64,000 nucleotides of DNA from Shewanella schlegeliana. Its GTDB lineage: Bacteria > Pseudomonadota > Gammaproteobacteria > Enterobacterales > Shewanellaceae. This document shows, in pieces, positions 46,899 through 55,889 of the stretch. Within the stretch, counting starts at the first letter, position 1, and every line of letters starts with the position of its first letter. The DNA lies in assembly GCF_016765635.1 (NCBI RefSeq), contig NZ_JAESVD010000012.1, positions 1 through 64,000 of the forward strand, in the 5' to 3' direction. The notes under the pieces were generated by a model. The model searched no databases. It had not been told where the DNA came from and worked only from the letters and a program-made list of their open reading frames with translations. Made by a program: the position numbers and the translations under genes.

Positions 46899-47248
46899 TG
46901 AAAACCTCTTTTGCCGTTGCAGTCATCGCAACCTTACTGTCTTGCAGTGCTTTAGCCGCAAAGCCGAGCATTAAACAACACCATATCGACGCTCTTGGCG
47001 ATGATATGAACTGCCGTACCTGCCATACAACCAAGGGCGCATTTGAACGCCCAAGCGATCAGGCTTGTATCGATTGTCATGGCGGTATGCATGATATTCC
47101 GACTGAGCCTAACCGCTTCGATAAGAATCCACATAATTCGCATCACTATGAAGACTTGCTCGAGTGCATGGTCTGCCACTCAGAGCACAAGCCTTCAAAA
47201 GATATTTGCTCCGACTGTCATAAAGTCGAATTTAACAATCTCAAATAA
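46898..47248 (+). CDS. Small periplasmic tetrahaem cytochrome c
   Basis: 116 residues with a Sec signal (cut near ALA-AK, residue 21). Four CXXCH haem sites: CRTCH (39-43), CIDCH (57-61), CMVCH (90-94) and CSDCH (104-108), with several extra His as axial ligands. It resembles the haem domain of flavocytochrome c, encoded as a separate subunit. It likely carries electrons from a quinol dehydrogenase such as CymA (not in this window) to the flavoprotein. It overlaps the previous gene by one base. Confidence 0.93.
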   Translation: MKTSFAVAVIATLLSCSALAAKPSIKQHHIDALGDDMNCRTCHTTKGAFERPSDQACIDCHGGMHDIPTEPNRFDKNPHNSHHYEDLLECMVCHSEHKPSKDICSDCHKVEFNNLK

Positions 47249-47276
47249 ATTAATTTGCTAATAAGAGAATAAAAGA

Positions 47277-48929
47277 ATGAAGAAAAGTGTATTTGCAATG
47301 CTAATCGCTGCCAGCTTACCTCTATCAGTCAATGCAGCAACACACACCTTAGATGGTCGTTCGCTGACAGTTGATCAATTATGGGAAATCGCCCAGCCGG
47401 GTGAAGATGTCACTATTTCTAAAACTGGCTGGCAGCGTATTAACGCAGGTTATAAGGCACCGATCCACGCCGCAGCCGATGGTCGCTCTATCTATGGCTT
47501 AACCGTAAACTATGGCGCGCTTAAAGATCAGCGTGTTGCAGGTACTTCAGTAGAAGATGAGCCAAACTTTACTGCATCAATCAAATTCAACGAACGCCAA
47601 ATGCGTATTCAAGCCGCAGGTGTCGAGCCGTTCATCTCTGAGCGCGAATCCAAAATGGCGATGATCATTCGCCTAAACCAAATGGCAGCAGGTTATACAG
47701 CGATGAGCACCGAAGGTGCACAAGCCTTTATGGACTACATCAACGCCGATGTGACACCACTGATCCCAAGCCGCGGCTCATCTGGCGCTAACGATCTTAG
47801 CTTAGCGACGCACATTGGCTTGTCGCTAATGGGTGAGTGGGATGTAATGTATAAAGGCGAGCGCCGTAACTCGAAAGAGGTTCGCGAAGAGCTTGGCCTT
47901 AAGCCATATAGACCTTTCGGTTTAGATGGCATCTCTATTTTATCTAACGGTAACGTGGCCGAAGCGCAAAATATCGCGGCGGTAAAAAAAGTAGAGCACC
48001 TACTCGACATATCACCAATTATTATCGCCTCTTCACTCGAAGCGCTTAACGGTAACGTGTCACCTTTCCTTTGGCATACCGTGGATACCAAAGGTTGGCC
48101 GCAAGGTCATGAAGCGGCAGAAGCCATTCTTGGTGCATTAAAGGGCTCATACTTATGGGACTTAGACAGCAAGCGTAACTTGCAAGATCCACTGTCATTC
48201 CGCTCTTCAGGCTACATTCTAGCGACGGCAAAAGAGGAGCTGCGCCAAGCCAAAGCGCTACTAAACACCGCTATCAACCACACCACAGACAACCCGATTG
48301 TGAACACCGAAGCCCGTGACGATCTATGGTATAGCGATACACCTGCGGTTAATGCACTGCGCGTGGGCGATGACAATGTTTTTGTTAACTCAGGTGCGAA
48401 CTTCGACAACACACAACTAGCCGTACAGATGGAATCACTAGGCCGCGCCTTGGCACAGGTTATTCATATTTCGGCTTGGCGTACAACTCAGCTAGACGAT
48501 GGCTACCGCACTAACTTACCAACATACTTAGTGGCAAAAGAGAATGTTGGCGGTGACGGTTTTGCTAATATCGCACAGTCGATGTCTGGTCTATATGCTG
48601 AAGCAATGACACTAACAAATAGCGCTACATTATACGGCGTCCCCACTTCAGTGGGCATTGAAGAGACATTTAGCAATGTTAACTTGATTGCCTCTCGCGT
48701 TGAGAAAATGGCTGACATTGGCTACGAAATCTACGCTTACGAAGTACTGCATACCACTCAAGGTATGGAAATTCGCATGAGAGACCAAGATAAGCAAATG
48801 GGCCAAGGCACTAGCCATCTAATTGAGCAGTACCGCAAAGTGGTGCCATTTGTCGATTTAGACCGAACTTACACGCCAGATATTAATAACGGCATTAAGT
48901 TCCTTAAGACCTACTCTGCGACCAAGTAA
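47277..48929 (+). CDS. Exported HAL/PAL-family aromatic ammonia-lyase-like protein with unusual active site
   Basis: 550 residues with a Sec signal (cut near VNA-AT, residue 21), whereas normal HutH is cytoplasmic. HAL-fold features: the catalytic Tyr73 in IYGLTVNYG, NPIVNTE, NSGANFD, and Glu residues in IEETFSN. The MIO-forming Ala-Ser-Gly is not seen: the aligned stretch reads SRGSSGANDL (165-174), one residue shorter. The second catalytic Tyr of QDxYSxR is Leu (QDPLSFR). It lies 28 bp after the cytochrome gene in the same direction. Likely makes, or once made, an unsaturated acid from an amino acid for the reductase. Activity and substrate are unknown. Confidence 0.88.
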   Translation: MKKSVFAMLIAASLPLSVNAATHTLDGRSLTVDQLWEIAQPGEDVTISKTGWQRINAGYKAPIHAAADGRSIYGLTVNYGALKDQRVAGTSVEDEPNFTASIKFNERQMRIQAAGVEPFISERESKMAMIIRLNQMAAGYTAMSTEGAQAFMDYINADVTPLIPSRGSSGANDLSLATHIGLSLMGEWDVMYKGERRNSKEVREELGLKPYRPFGLDGISILSNGNVAEAQNIAAVKKVEHLLDISPIIIASSLEALNGNVSPFLWHTVDTKGWPQGHEAAEAILGALKGSYLWDLDSKRNLQDPLSFRSSGYILATAKEELRQAKALLNTAINHTTDNPIVNTEARDDLWYSDTPAVNALRVGDDNVFVNSGANFDNTQLAVQMESLGRALAQVIHISAWRTTQLDDGYRTNLPTYLVAKENVGGDGFANIAQSMSGLYAEAMTLTNSATLYGVPTSVGIEETFSNVNLIASRVEKMADIGYEIYAYEVLHTTQGMEIRMRDQDKQMGQGTSHLIEQYRKVVPFVDLDRTYTPDINNGIKFLKTYSATK

Positions 48930-48969
48930 GGACGCATGGCTTAATTAACTAAGCCCTCCCCCTGCAATA

Positions 48970-49002
48970 AAAAGGTGTTTAGCCTACCGCTAAACACCTT
49001 TT
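48970..49002. terminator. Bidirectional terminator
   Basis: AAAAGGTGTTTAG / CTAAACACCTTTT, 13-bp perfect stem, between the lyase-like gene and the convergent chemoreceptor gene. Confidence 0.92.
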
Positions 49003-49027
49003 CATCGAGTTTCTAAAGCTGTTCAAA

Positions 49028-50581
49028 CTACATATTGAAGTTTCTAATAGTCGTCGACAGTTCGTCGGTACTGCTTTCAACCTCTTGGTTTAGGGTATTG
49101 GTCACGGTGATCAAGTCATAGGACTCTGACACCTTACAGTTGACCATCTGCACATTGGTGTTGACCTCGTTACAGACATACACCTGCTCTTCGATGGCAA
49201 CCGCAATCTGCTGATTACGCTCAACGATGCCCTCAATCAGTTCCTCTAGTTCATTTATCTTACTTAATGAAGTATTGATGATGCCAACGGTTTTGCTCGA
49301 TTTGTCATTACCCACCTCAAGAGACTTAACCGCCACCTGACTATTGCTCTGGATCTGTTCGATCGCCGTCTGGATCTCTGTGGTCGCTACCTGAGTACGC
49401 TGAGCTAAGGTACGCACCTCATCAGACACCACCGCAAAACCACGCCCTGAATCCCCGGCTCTGGCAGCCTCAATCGCCGCGTTAAGCGCAAGCAGGTTAG
49501 TTTGCTCTGCAATACCGTTAATCACATCGATCACCGAGCTAATCTGCTGCGTCTGCTTATCGAGCGATACTACGGTGCTGGATATTGAAGCCAGTTCTTC
49601 GACCAGTTCCAACATCGATTTGTTAACTTGATTGATGCATTCCAAATTATCTGACATCGTCGTTTGGGTCTGCATCGTCGCTTCTGCTGTGCCCTGAGCA
49701 TTTTGTGAAATCTCAGTCGATGCCGCCTGCATCTCATTGACGGCTGTGGCCACCATTTCAATCTCGGTTTTCTGGGTATTGAGATGCTCAGTCACTTTAT
49801 GATTATTCTCTGTAGCCAGTTTTGCATTATCTAGCGTCTTGTCACAGGCCTCCATCACCGAAATATTAACACGGCCAATCAACGCCTTAACGTGCTGCCG
49901 GCGCATTTTCATCGCCAGTTCTATCTCGGAAAAATCATTGATTTTTCCGGTGTAGATCAACTCCATCAACGGGTTATTAAAGTCTTTTCGAGCCTCTTTA
50001 GCCAATCGTTCCAAAGGACGCGTTAACAGGTAACTAGTCAGAGTCGCCATAACGAAAAAGGATGCCAGTGCTATTGCGATATTTTGGCTAAACATAGCGA
50101 CGGCGTATGAGAGTAGACCTGCGATACCATAACAAATAGCGCTACGCTGCCAGAGGCGAGTTCTCAACCCTATGCTCAGCTGAAAGGGTTTTTTATCGTT
50201 TGATAGTTGTTTATAGATGGCCTCTGCTCGGGTGACATGAATACGCTCAGGCTTAAAGCGAACCGACTGCAGCTCGATAATCTCACCATTGCTTTTTATC
50301 GGAGAGGCAAACGCATCGACCCAATAATATCCACCACCTTTACGGCGATTCTTTACCATGCCCATCCAATGGTTACCCGACTGAAGATGAGTCCATAAGT
50401 CTTTAAAGGCAGCCTTCGGCATGTCGGGATGCCTAACAACATTATGGGGCTGGCCGATGAGTTCGCCATCATCATATCCCGCCACTTCTGAGAAGTGAGG
50501 ACTGGCATATTTGATGTGGCTCGATGGTGTCGTGATAGAGATTAGATTGTAATTGGCGGGATACTGGTACTCTTCGTCCAT
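49028..50581 (-). CDS. PAS-containing methyl-accepting chemotaxis protein (Aer-like)
   Basis: 517 residues. The N-terminal PAS domain (about 10-120) resembles Aer (HFSEVAGYDDGELIGQPHNVVRHPDMP), which binds FAD and senses redox state. Two membrane segments (about 150-190), a HAMP-like region, then the conserved signalling tip EQTNLLALNAAIEAARAGDSGRGFAVV. No large periplasmic domain. Likely an aerotaxis or energy-taxis receptor. It is next to, but opposite in direction from, the reductase unit. Confidence 0.92.
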   Translation of the reverse strand: MDEEYQYPANYNLISITTPSSHIKYASPHFSEVAGYDDGELIGQPHNVVRHPDMPKAAFKDLWTHLQSGNHWMGMVKNRRKGGGYYWVDAFASPIKSNGEIIELQSVRFKPERIHVTRAEAIYKQLSNDKKPFQLSIGLRTRLWQRSAICYGIAGLLSYAVAMFSQNIAIALASFFVMATLTSYLLTRPLERLAKEARKDFNNPLMELIYTGKINDFSEIELAMKMRRQHVKALIGRVNISVMEACDKTLDNAKLATENNHKVTEHLNTQKTEIEMVATAVNEMQAASTEISQNAQGTAEATMQTQTTMSDNLECINQVNKSMLELVEELASISSTVVSLDKQTQQISSVIDVINGIAEQTNLLALNAAIEAARAGDSGRGFAVVSDEVRTLAQRTQVATTEIQTAIEQIQSNSQVAVKSLEVGNDKSSKTVGIINTSLSKINELEELIEGIVERNQQIAVAIEEQVYVCNEVNTNVQMVNCKVSESYDLITVTNTLNQEVESSTDELSTTIRNFNM

Positions 50582-50878
50582 AATATAATCCTTTACGTAA
50601 TGGCGTACAAAAACTTACCGTTCAGTGTAGTATCAATATTCACACTCCATCGAAATAATGACTGAATTTTTTTCAGTTGCTCTAAAGAGCAACTAGCTCA
50701 CAAAGCCTTAAGGCACTAATTTAATAGCTATAAACAATCCTAAATGGGGATATAAGTTCTCCTAACTTATCAGACTATAACAAGCGCCAGGCCTCAACTC
50801 TGAGTAAAAAGCAGATACAAAAATGCCTTTCATAAGAAAGGCATTTAGGGTCAATCTATTTGAAATATCGATTTACAA
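50582..50878. other. Gap upstream of the chemoreceptor gene
   Basis: No gene seen. GTTGCTCTAAAGAGCAAC (about 50678-50695) is an inverted repeat. The terminator at 50821 belongs to the lipoprotein gene. Confidence 0.5.
50821..50846 (-). terminator. Terminator of the DUF5666 lipoprotein gene
   Basis: AAATGCCTTT / AAAGGCATTT, 10-bp stem, T-run on the minus strand, about 30 bp past the stop. Confidence 0.9.
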
Positions 50879-52063
50879 TTAATCGTTATCTGCTTCGATT
50901 TCACGAGCGATGTTTTGACCGTTAATCACCACACCTTCAACTTCGATGCGCTGCTGATTTAAGGTGTCGAAACGAATACCATCTTCATATTCGGTGTTCG
51001 CATCAACAATAACTGTCATGTTGCTAGCAATGCCTTTAATCACAAAGCTCTTTGCCGTTGCATCAGATGAAGTAACGTTACCTTCAACTTCAAACTCTTT
51101 CCAGTTACCAACATTATCGTTGCCTGTTGAGTTATCGTCATCGAATTCAACTTCGGTAGCCACTTGCTGTGTACCTTGCTTAACAGAGGTCACTTCAACT
51201 AATGCACCTTGTTTTAGATCAGCCTTAAAGCCGTCTTCAAACTTAGTTTGAGCATTAACAACAAAGCGGCCTTGGTAGTTAAGCTCGAAGGCTGTTTGCT
51301 GTGCATCAACCCAAGTAACGACGCCTTCAACTTCGGTGTCGTTGGCCAGATCGTTATAATCTTCAACTTCAACACTGGTCGCGTTAAACTCGCCATTACC
51401 TAGAGTGCCTTCAACTTCGACCCACTGACCATTTGCAAGTATTGCGTTGTCTTCAACTCTTGCAGCTGAATAATCAACGGTTAACGCAGCACCAAGCTTA
51501 AAGCTCATCGCATTATCATCTAAGCTAGATAGACGACCTTCCACTTCGTAATGGTTAACTAAATCATCATTTTCAAATTTAACTACAGACAATACTTTGT
51601 AGCCTGCATCAGCCGTAGGCAATGAAGACACCATCACCCAGTCACCCACTTCGATTTCGTTAGATAACTTGTAAGCTAAGGTCACACCATTTACATCGAA
51701 GGTGCCCGCTGCTAGATCAATAGCAGTGATTTTACCTGTGATTGTTGGCTCAAGATTAACCTGAACCGCAGCAGCTCTTTGCTGGCCACCGATCAGCACC
51801 ATCATGTTAGGCTTCAAATCGTTAATATTTAGTTTAACGTCACCGTAAGAAACGCCAGCGACATCATAGTTATAGCCATTTACAACAACTTTATTTTGCG
51901 CAGTATTAACTGACTCAATAGTGCCTTTAACCGCCGTTGGAGCTGTAACTATGCCACCACCGTTACCGTTATCGCCGCCATTACCATTATCAGAACTGTC
52001 GCTTCCACCGCCACAAGCAGTTAAAATCAGAGCAAGTGTTGAAACTAAAGCTACTTTTTTCAT
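50879..52063 (-). CDS. DUF5666 repeat lipoprotein
   Basis: 394 residues. Lipobox LTAC at residues 14-17, followed by a Gly/Asn/Asp linker. The rest is about five repeats of a small beta domain (VKGTIESVNTAQNKVVVNG, VEGVVTWVDAQQTAFELNY, VEGNVTSSDATAKSFVIKG) typical of DUF5666. The function of this family is unknown. It is divergent from the response regulator gene at 52157, with a 93-bp gap that holds a likely regulator site, so the two-component system may control it. Confidence 0.88.
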   Translation of the reverse strand: MKKVALVSTLALILTACGGGSDSSDNGNGGDNGNGGGIVTAPTAVKGTIESVNTAQNKVVVNGYNYDVAGVSYGDVKLNINDLKPNMMVLIGGQQRAAAVQVNLEPTITGKITAIDLAAGTFDVNGVTLAYKLSNEIEVGDWVMVSSLPTADAGYKVLSVVKFENDDLVNHYEVEGRLSSLDDNAMSFKLGAALTVDYSAARVEDNAILANGQWVEVEGTLGNGEFNATSVEVEDYNDLANDTEVEGVVTWVDAQQTAFELNYQGRFVVNAQTKFEDGFKADLKQGALVEVTSVKQGTQQVATEVEFDDDNSTGNDNVGNWKEFEVEGNVTSSDATAKSFVIKGIASNMTVIVDANTEYEDGIRFDTLNQQRIEVEGVVINGQNIAREIEADND

Positions 52064-52122
52064 CTAAATACCCTTATTTAAAGAGATGATTATCAAATTT
52101 AGCTGTATGTTAAAACTTGAAC

Positions 52123-52140
52123 CGTGAAGCGATCGTGAAG
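52123..52140. promoter_or_regulatory. Direct repeat CGTGAAG, candidate OmpR-type site
   Basis: CGTGAAG at 52123 and 52134, 11 bp apart, between the divergent lipoprotein and response regulator genes. The 11-bp spacing on one helix face fits OmpR/PhoB-family binding. It lies only 17 bp before the regulator's ATG. Confidence 0.5.
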
Positions 52141-52156
52141 AAAGATAAAATAATCT

Positions 52157-52825
52157 ATGAAAGTTCTAATTGTTGATGACAGCCATAACCTTGCCGAAAC
52201 AATCGCCGACTATTTAGAACTTGAGGGAATGGTGATCGATTGCGCCTATCATGGCGAAGCCGCGATAAACTTGGTATCTGAAAATAGTTACGACGTGATT
52301 ATTATGGATATCATGATGCCTAAGATTGACGGCATCACCGCAGTGCGCAAGCTGCGTGAAGAGCTGTATTGCAACACGCCTATTTTGTTTTTAACCGCTA
52401 AAGATAGCCTCGATGATAAAGTAGCCGCCTTTAAGGCTGGTGGCGATGATTATCTACTCAAGCCCTTTGCCATGGAGGAGCTGAGCCTACGTCTGCATGC
52501 ACTCAGTAATCGCGGCCCACGGCAAGATATCGGTACCTTGTCATTTGCCGACATAAACATTAACACCCAAACTAATATCGTCACCCGTGCAGGACAGTCT
52601 ATTAAACTCAGTCGCACTCAACTAAAAATACTGAAGGTGTTAATAAAGCGTGCCCCCGGTGTTGTCAGCCGCCAAGATGTCTGCGATGCCGTCTGGGGTG
52701 ATGAGTCGCCGCCGAGCGATGCCCTTCGTAGCCATATCTATGGCCTACGAACAGCCCTCGATAAGGGCTTCGAACAATCACGATTAGAGACAATACATGG
52801 ACAAGGTTACCGCCTCAAAGCATAA
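52157..52825 (+). CDS. OmpR/PhoB-family response regulator
   Basis: 222 residues. Receiver domain with phospho-acceptor Asp51 in VIIMDIMMPK and Lys in LLKPFAMEEL (about 101); C-terminal winged helix (GVVSRQDVCDAVWGDE; LRSHIYGLRTALDKG; IHGQGYRL). Partner of the kinase gene that overlaps its 3' end by 29 bp. Its target probably includes the divergent DUF5666 lipoprotein. Confidence 0.93.
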   Translation: MKVLIVDDSHNLAETIADYLELEGMVIDCAYHGEAAINLVSENSYDVIIMDIMMPKIDGITAVRKLREELYCNTPILFLTAKDSLDDKVAAFKAGGDDYLLKPFAMEELSLRLHALSNRGPRQDIGTLSFADININTQTNIVTRAGQSIKLSRTQLKILKVLIKRAPGVVSRQDVCDAVWGDESPPSDALRSHIYGLRTALDKGFEQSRLETIHGQGYRLKA

Positions 52826-54053
52826 GCATTTCCCAAGTATCTACCGCAAGATCCGTTGGAGCTTCGGTTTGATGACCTTTGCTATGTTCAGTCTATTTTG
52901 GTCGGTGATCTACATCGCCGAGAACCAAATTGAGATCATCAGCCTGCACCACTGGTTAGACACCGAGGCCTCACGCTACACTCGTGACTATCAAACCCAT
53001 GGCGAGCACGCCAGGCTACCCAATGACAGCGAGTTCACCACCTATTGGAGTGAAAAGCCCATTCCTGATTGGCTAAAATCCTATCAGACTCCGGGTTTCT
53101 ATGAGCACGAGCTAGGCACAGAAGATAAGCACATTATTGTTAAACCCCATCCTTCAGGTACAGGTTTAATGTATATCCTGTTTCAAGATGATGCCGATGA
53201 CTATCTCGATATTTATGAGGCGCATCTGCATGATTACATATTAACCTTAGGCCTGCTTATCGGCCTATTTATGACGGTATATAGCCTCTATTTTATCCGA
53301 GCGCTGTCGAGACCGCTGACCATCATCGAGCGCAAGATAAGCCATATGTCACCCGACGACCCTCCCTTTGGTGTCGACACACAATTTGTCGAAACCCGCA
53401 ATATAGAACAGACACTGTTAGATAGTCGAAACGATATCAACGGCTTCTTTCAACGTGAAAAGGAGTTCAGTCACTTTGCCTCCCATGAGCTGAGAACGCC
53501 TATCACAGTGATCAAAGGCTCTGCCGAGTTATTGGCAAAAATTCCCGACCAGCCCCCGCTAGCAGTCAACGCCGTGAAACGTCTGCAGCGAGCCAGCGAC
53601 GAGATGCAGGTGCTCACCGAAACCTTTCTATTATTGGGTAAGGAGTCGATTAGCCAACGTTACTTCGCCGATGTCGATCTAGAGATCGCACTGCGCAAGC
53701 AGCTCAGCGAGATGAAGGAACTATTCGCTCGGCAAGATACCTGTTATCGCTTAGCGGTGGACGATGCCAAGCTGATACATGCGCCACAAAGCTTTATCGC
53801 CATCGTGCTCAACAATGTCATCAAGAACGCCTTCAGTTACAGTATCGGTGATATCGACATCGTGCTCACAGGGCATACGCTGACGATCACCAATCGTCAT
53901 GAGGGTAATGAGACTTACAATGCTGGTTATGGTGTAGGCTTGGTTATCGTCGAGCGGATCTGCGAACGCATGGGGTGGGGTTATCATCCTCAAGATAACG
54001 GGGTTGAGTTTTGTACCACTTTGGTGTTTTCTGCCAAAGGGGAGTCCCTTTAA
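52797..54053 (+). CDS. Membrane sensor histidine kinase
   Basis: 418 residues. Two membrane helices (about 21-43 and 147-170) around a periplasmic sensor domain of about 100 residues; then a HAMP-like linker, phospho-acceptor H-box FASHELRTPITVIKG and an ATPase domain with NNVIKNAFSYS and GYGVGLVIVERICERMGW. The sensor domain is not one I recognise, so the signal is unknown. It is translated with the regulator (29-bp overlap). Confidence 0.92.
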   Translation: MDKVTASKHKHFPSIYRKIRWSFGLMTFAMFSLFWSVIYIAENQIEIISLHHWLDTEASRYTRDYQTHGEHARLPNDSEFTTYWSEKPIPDWLKSYQTPGFYEHELGTEDKHIIVKPHPSGTGLMYILFQDDADDYLDIYEAHLHDYILTLGLLIGLFMTVYSLYFIRALSRPLTIIERKISHMSPDDPPFGVDTQFVETRNIEQTLLDSRNDINGFFQREKEFSHFASHELRTPITVIKGSAELLAKIPDQPPLAVNAVKRLQRASDEMQVLTETFLLLGKESISQRYFADVDLEIALRKQLSEMKELFARQDTCYRLAVDDAKLIHAPQSFIAIVLNNVIKNAFSYSIGDIDIVLTGHTLTITNRHEGNETYNAGYGVGLVIVERICERMGWGYHPQDNGVEFCTTLVFSAKGESL

Positions 54054-54626
54054 GTGTGATTTCATTTGCGTGAAACTAACGCAGGCTTTAAATCTACAGC
54101 GATGAACCTTTGGCTTCACCGCCATTTGACGCTATGTAACAACTTCCCGCATAAGTGGTTCCAATGGCCTGCGGCCAGTGTTCCGGTATGCGAATGTCGC
54201 TATCGCATCAATGCGAAGAAATATAGAACCTTGCAGATCGGCTTCTTTGGAAGCATCAAACCAACTTCCAGCTTCACGGGTTCCAATGGCCTGCGGCCAG
54301 CGTATGTGTAGACACTGCTGAAACACGCTGCCAGTACATCCCTGTAAGCTCTACGATGGCATCCATGCCATCAAAGGCTTCAGCCGTATCTACACCGAGT
54401 TAGAAAAGCGGAATAGTTTGGATCTGGAGTCACGCCTAAAGAACGAAGATTATTAATCTTGCTCTGACCCGATTATTTCCAACAAACCAACATTCTACTG
54501 TAAACAAAGTGAAATCCAGCATAAACCTTTAAAACATCACTTCACCGTCAACCATTTGAAATAAATGTATTTTTATGGTTTGATCTCATTAAATACCCCA
54601 TATATCTATTTAAGTAAAAGATCATA
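54054..54626. other. 573-bp gap with short repeats and a possible gene remnant
   Basis: GGTTCCAATGGCCTGCGGCCAG occurs at 54159-54180 and 54279-54300; it contains the palindrome TGGCC-TGC-GGCCA. GATGGCAT-CC-ATGCCATC is at 54355-54372. The stretch 54378-54455 reads in one frame as KGFSRIYTELEKRN..LKNEDY then stop, and could be the tail of a lost gene. Probably the scar of a mobile or repeat element; not shown. Confidence 0.5.
54159..54300. repeat. Pair of 22-bp direct repeats
   Basis: Two identical 22-bp words 120 bp apart (54159-54180 and 54279-54300), each with an internal GGCC-centred palindrome. Confidence 0.8.
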
Positions 54627-55889
54627 ATGAATATCTGTAAACGTTTTCAATGTGAAGCATGTACTATTCTAATTGATTGCCGAATTGGTATGTCTAACAG
54701 GGATATTCAACCATTTCAATTTGCTTGCCCGAAATGCGAAGAAATCATTTCGTTTACAATAGGAACCCTAGAAGATGACCTTACGGGGGCCGTTGATATA
54801 CTGGACTTTAAAGGACCTTTTAATGGTGAGAACCCCTTCGTTGAACTTCATTTAGATTTTCCAGTTTCTTTTGGAGAGTATGCACAAGTTACAACGTTTA
54901 TGAGGATTACCCATGAAATAGGGCAAGAAGCTTTTCATGACTTGAACTATAGGTTAACTCTTCTCAACAACCTTTATTCAAAGAAACGCGATCTGCAACG
55001 ACTAATAACTCAATACAAAAGAGGAGATGTTGACGCTTTCGAACGCGCCTGCAAGAAACTTGATGGAGTAACTCTTGAGAGCCATAAGAAGCAAGATGTT
55101 TTAGCTGCTCTGTACTCTGCAACTTCGAATATGTCATCTCCGTTCACCATCTACGAACAAAATAAAGAGATGAGTACGGAAATGCCTGAAATTCTTCGAT
55201 GGCTATATGTTCACCACCAAATAAAAACAAAAGAGTTCTTTAACAAAGTTATCGGCAACGACTTTATTAGAACGCTTCATCATGACTGTCTCAGCCTATA
55301 TCCAAAAATTCTTGGTTTAGAGCTCCCGTTTAGACCAACGTTTTATCAAGACTACGCAAAAGTTGATGACACAAGTAAGACCCCAGCAAGAATATCAACC
55401 GCCGACTTCGACACTTGCTGTAATTTCTATAAAGACTTAGCAGAAGTCTACGCTCGCCAACTGACATTGGTCGCTGGCTTGAATAACTTAATTAAAAGAG
55501 GCGCCTACGACCTGTTTGATGACTCGATTAGGTTCAACAAAAAGCAAGAAAAAATCAAAGCGTTTGACTCAATTGATAATTACGCCAATATCGACTTGGG
55601 AAGAAAAGCTAGTGCAATCGATGACTCTTTCTTTCGATTTGATGAGTCCGCAATTGATAACAAAATTAGAAATGGAATTGCGCATTACAAGTATACGTAC
55701 AAAGAGTCATCTCAATTAATCACTTTTTACCCTGCGCGTGAAGGTATGGAACGAAACACTTTTCATGAACTTTACTTTTCAGATTTCATGCGAAAATCCC
55801 TTTTACTATTCCGAGATGTGCACAACTTAAACCACATGATTAAGTCGGTTTTATTTTTCAATATCCTCATTTTGAAAAACGATGGATAA
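54627..55889 (+). CDS. Unrecognised protein with N-terminal zinc ribbon and HEPN-like motif
   Basis: 420 residues; I do not recognise the family. The N-terminus has Cys9-x2-Cys12 and Cys34-x2-Cys37 (QCEAC, ACPKC), a likely zinc ribbon. The C-terminal third contains RNGIAH (Arg348-x4-His353), the R-x4-H pattern of HEPN domains, many of which are RNases or toxin-like defence proteins. Composition is AT-rich next to its GC-richer neighbours, and the gene is flanked by repeat-filled gaps, so it may be acquired. No partner gene is seen. The HEPN idea rests on a six-residue motif and needs a profile search. Confidence 0.75.
   Translation: MNICKRFQCEACTILIDCRIGMSNRDIQPFQFACPKCEEIISFTIGTLEDDLTGAVDILDFKGPFNGENPFVELHLDFPVSFGEYAQVTTFMRITHEIGQEAFHDLNYRLTLLNNLYSKKRDLQRLITQYKRGDVDAFERACKKLDGVTLESHKKQDVLAALYSATSNMSSPFTIYEQNKEMSTEMPEILRWLYVHHQIKTKEFFNKVIGNDFIRTLHHDCLSLYPKILGLELPFRPTFYQDYAKVDDTSKTPARISTADFDTCCNFYKDLAEVYARQLTLVAGLNNLIKRGAYDLFDDSIRFNKKQEKIKAFDSIDNYANIDLGRKASAIDDSFFRFDESAIDNKIRNGIAHYKYTYKESSQLITFYPAREGMERNTFHELYFSDFMRKSLLLFRDVHNLNHMIKSVLFFNILILKNDG

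Noticed and set aside
54159..54300. Integron attC site
   Set aside because: The repeats are short and lack the R-box pairs and gene-cassette layout.
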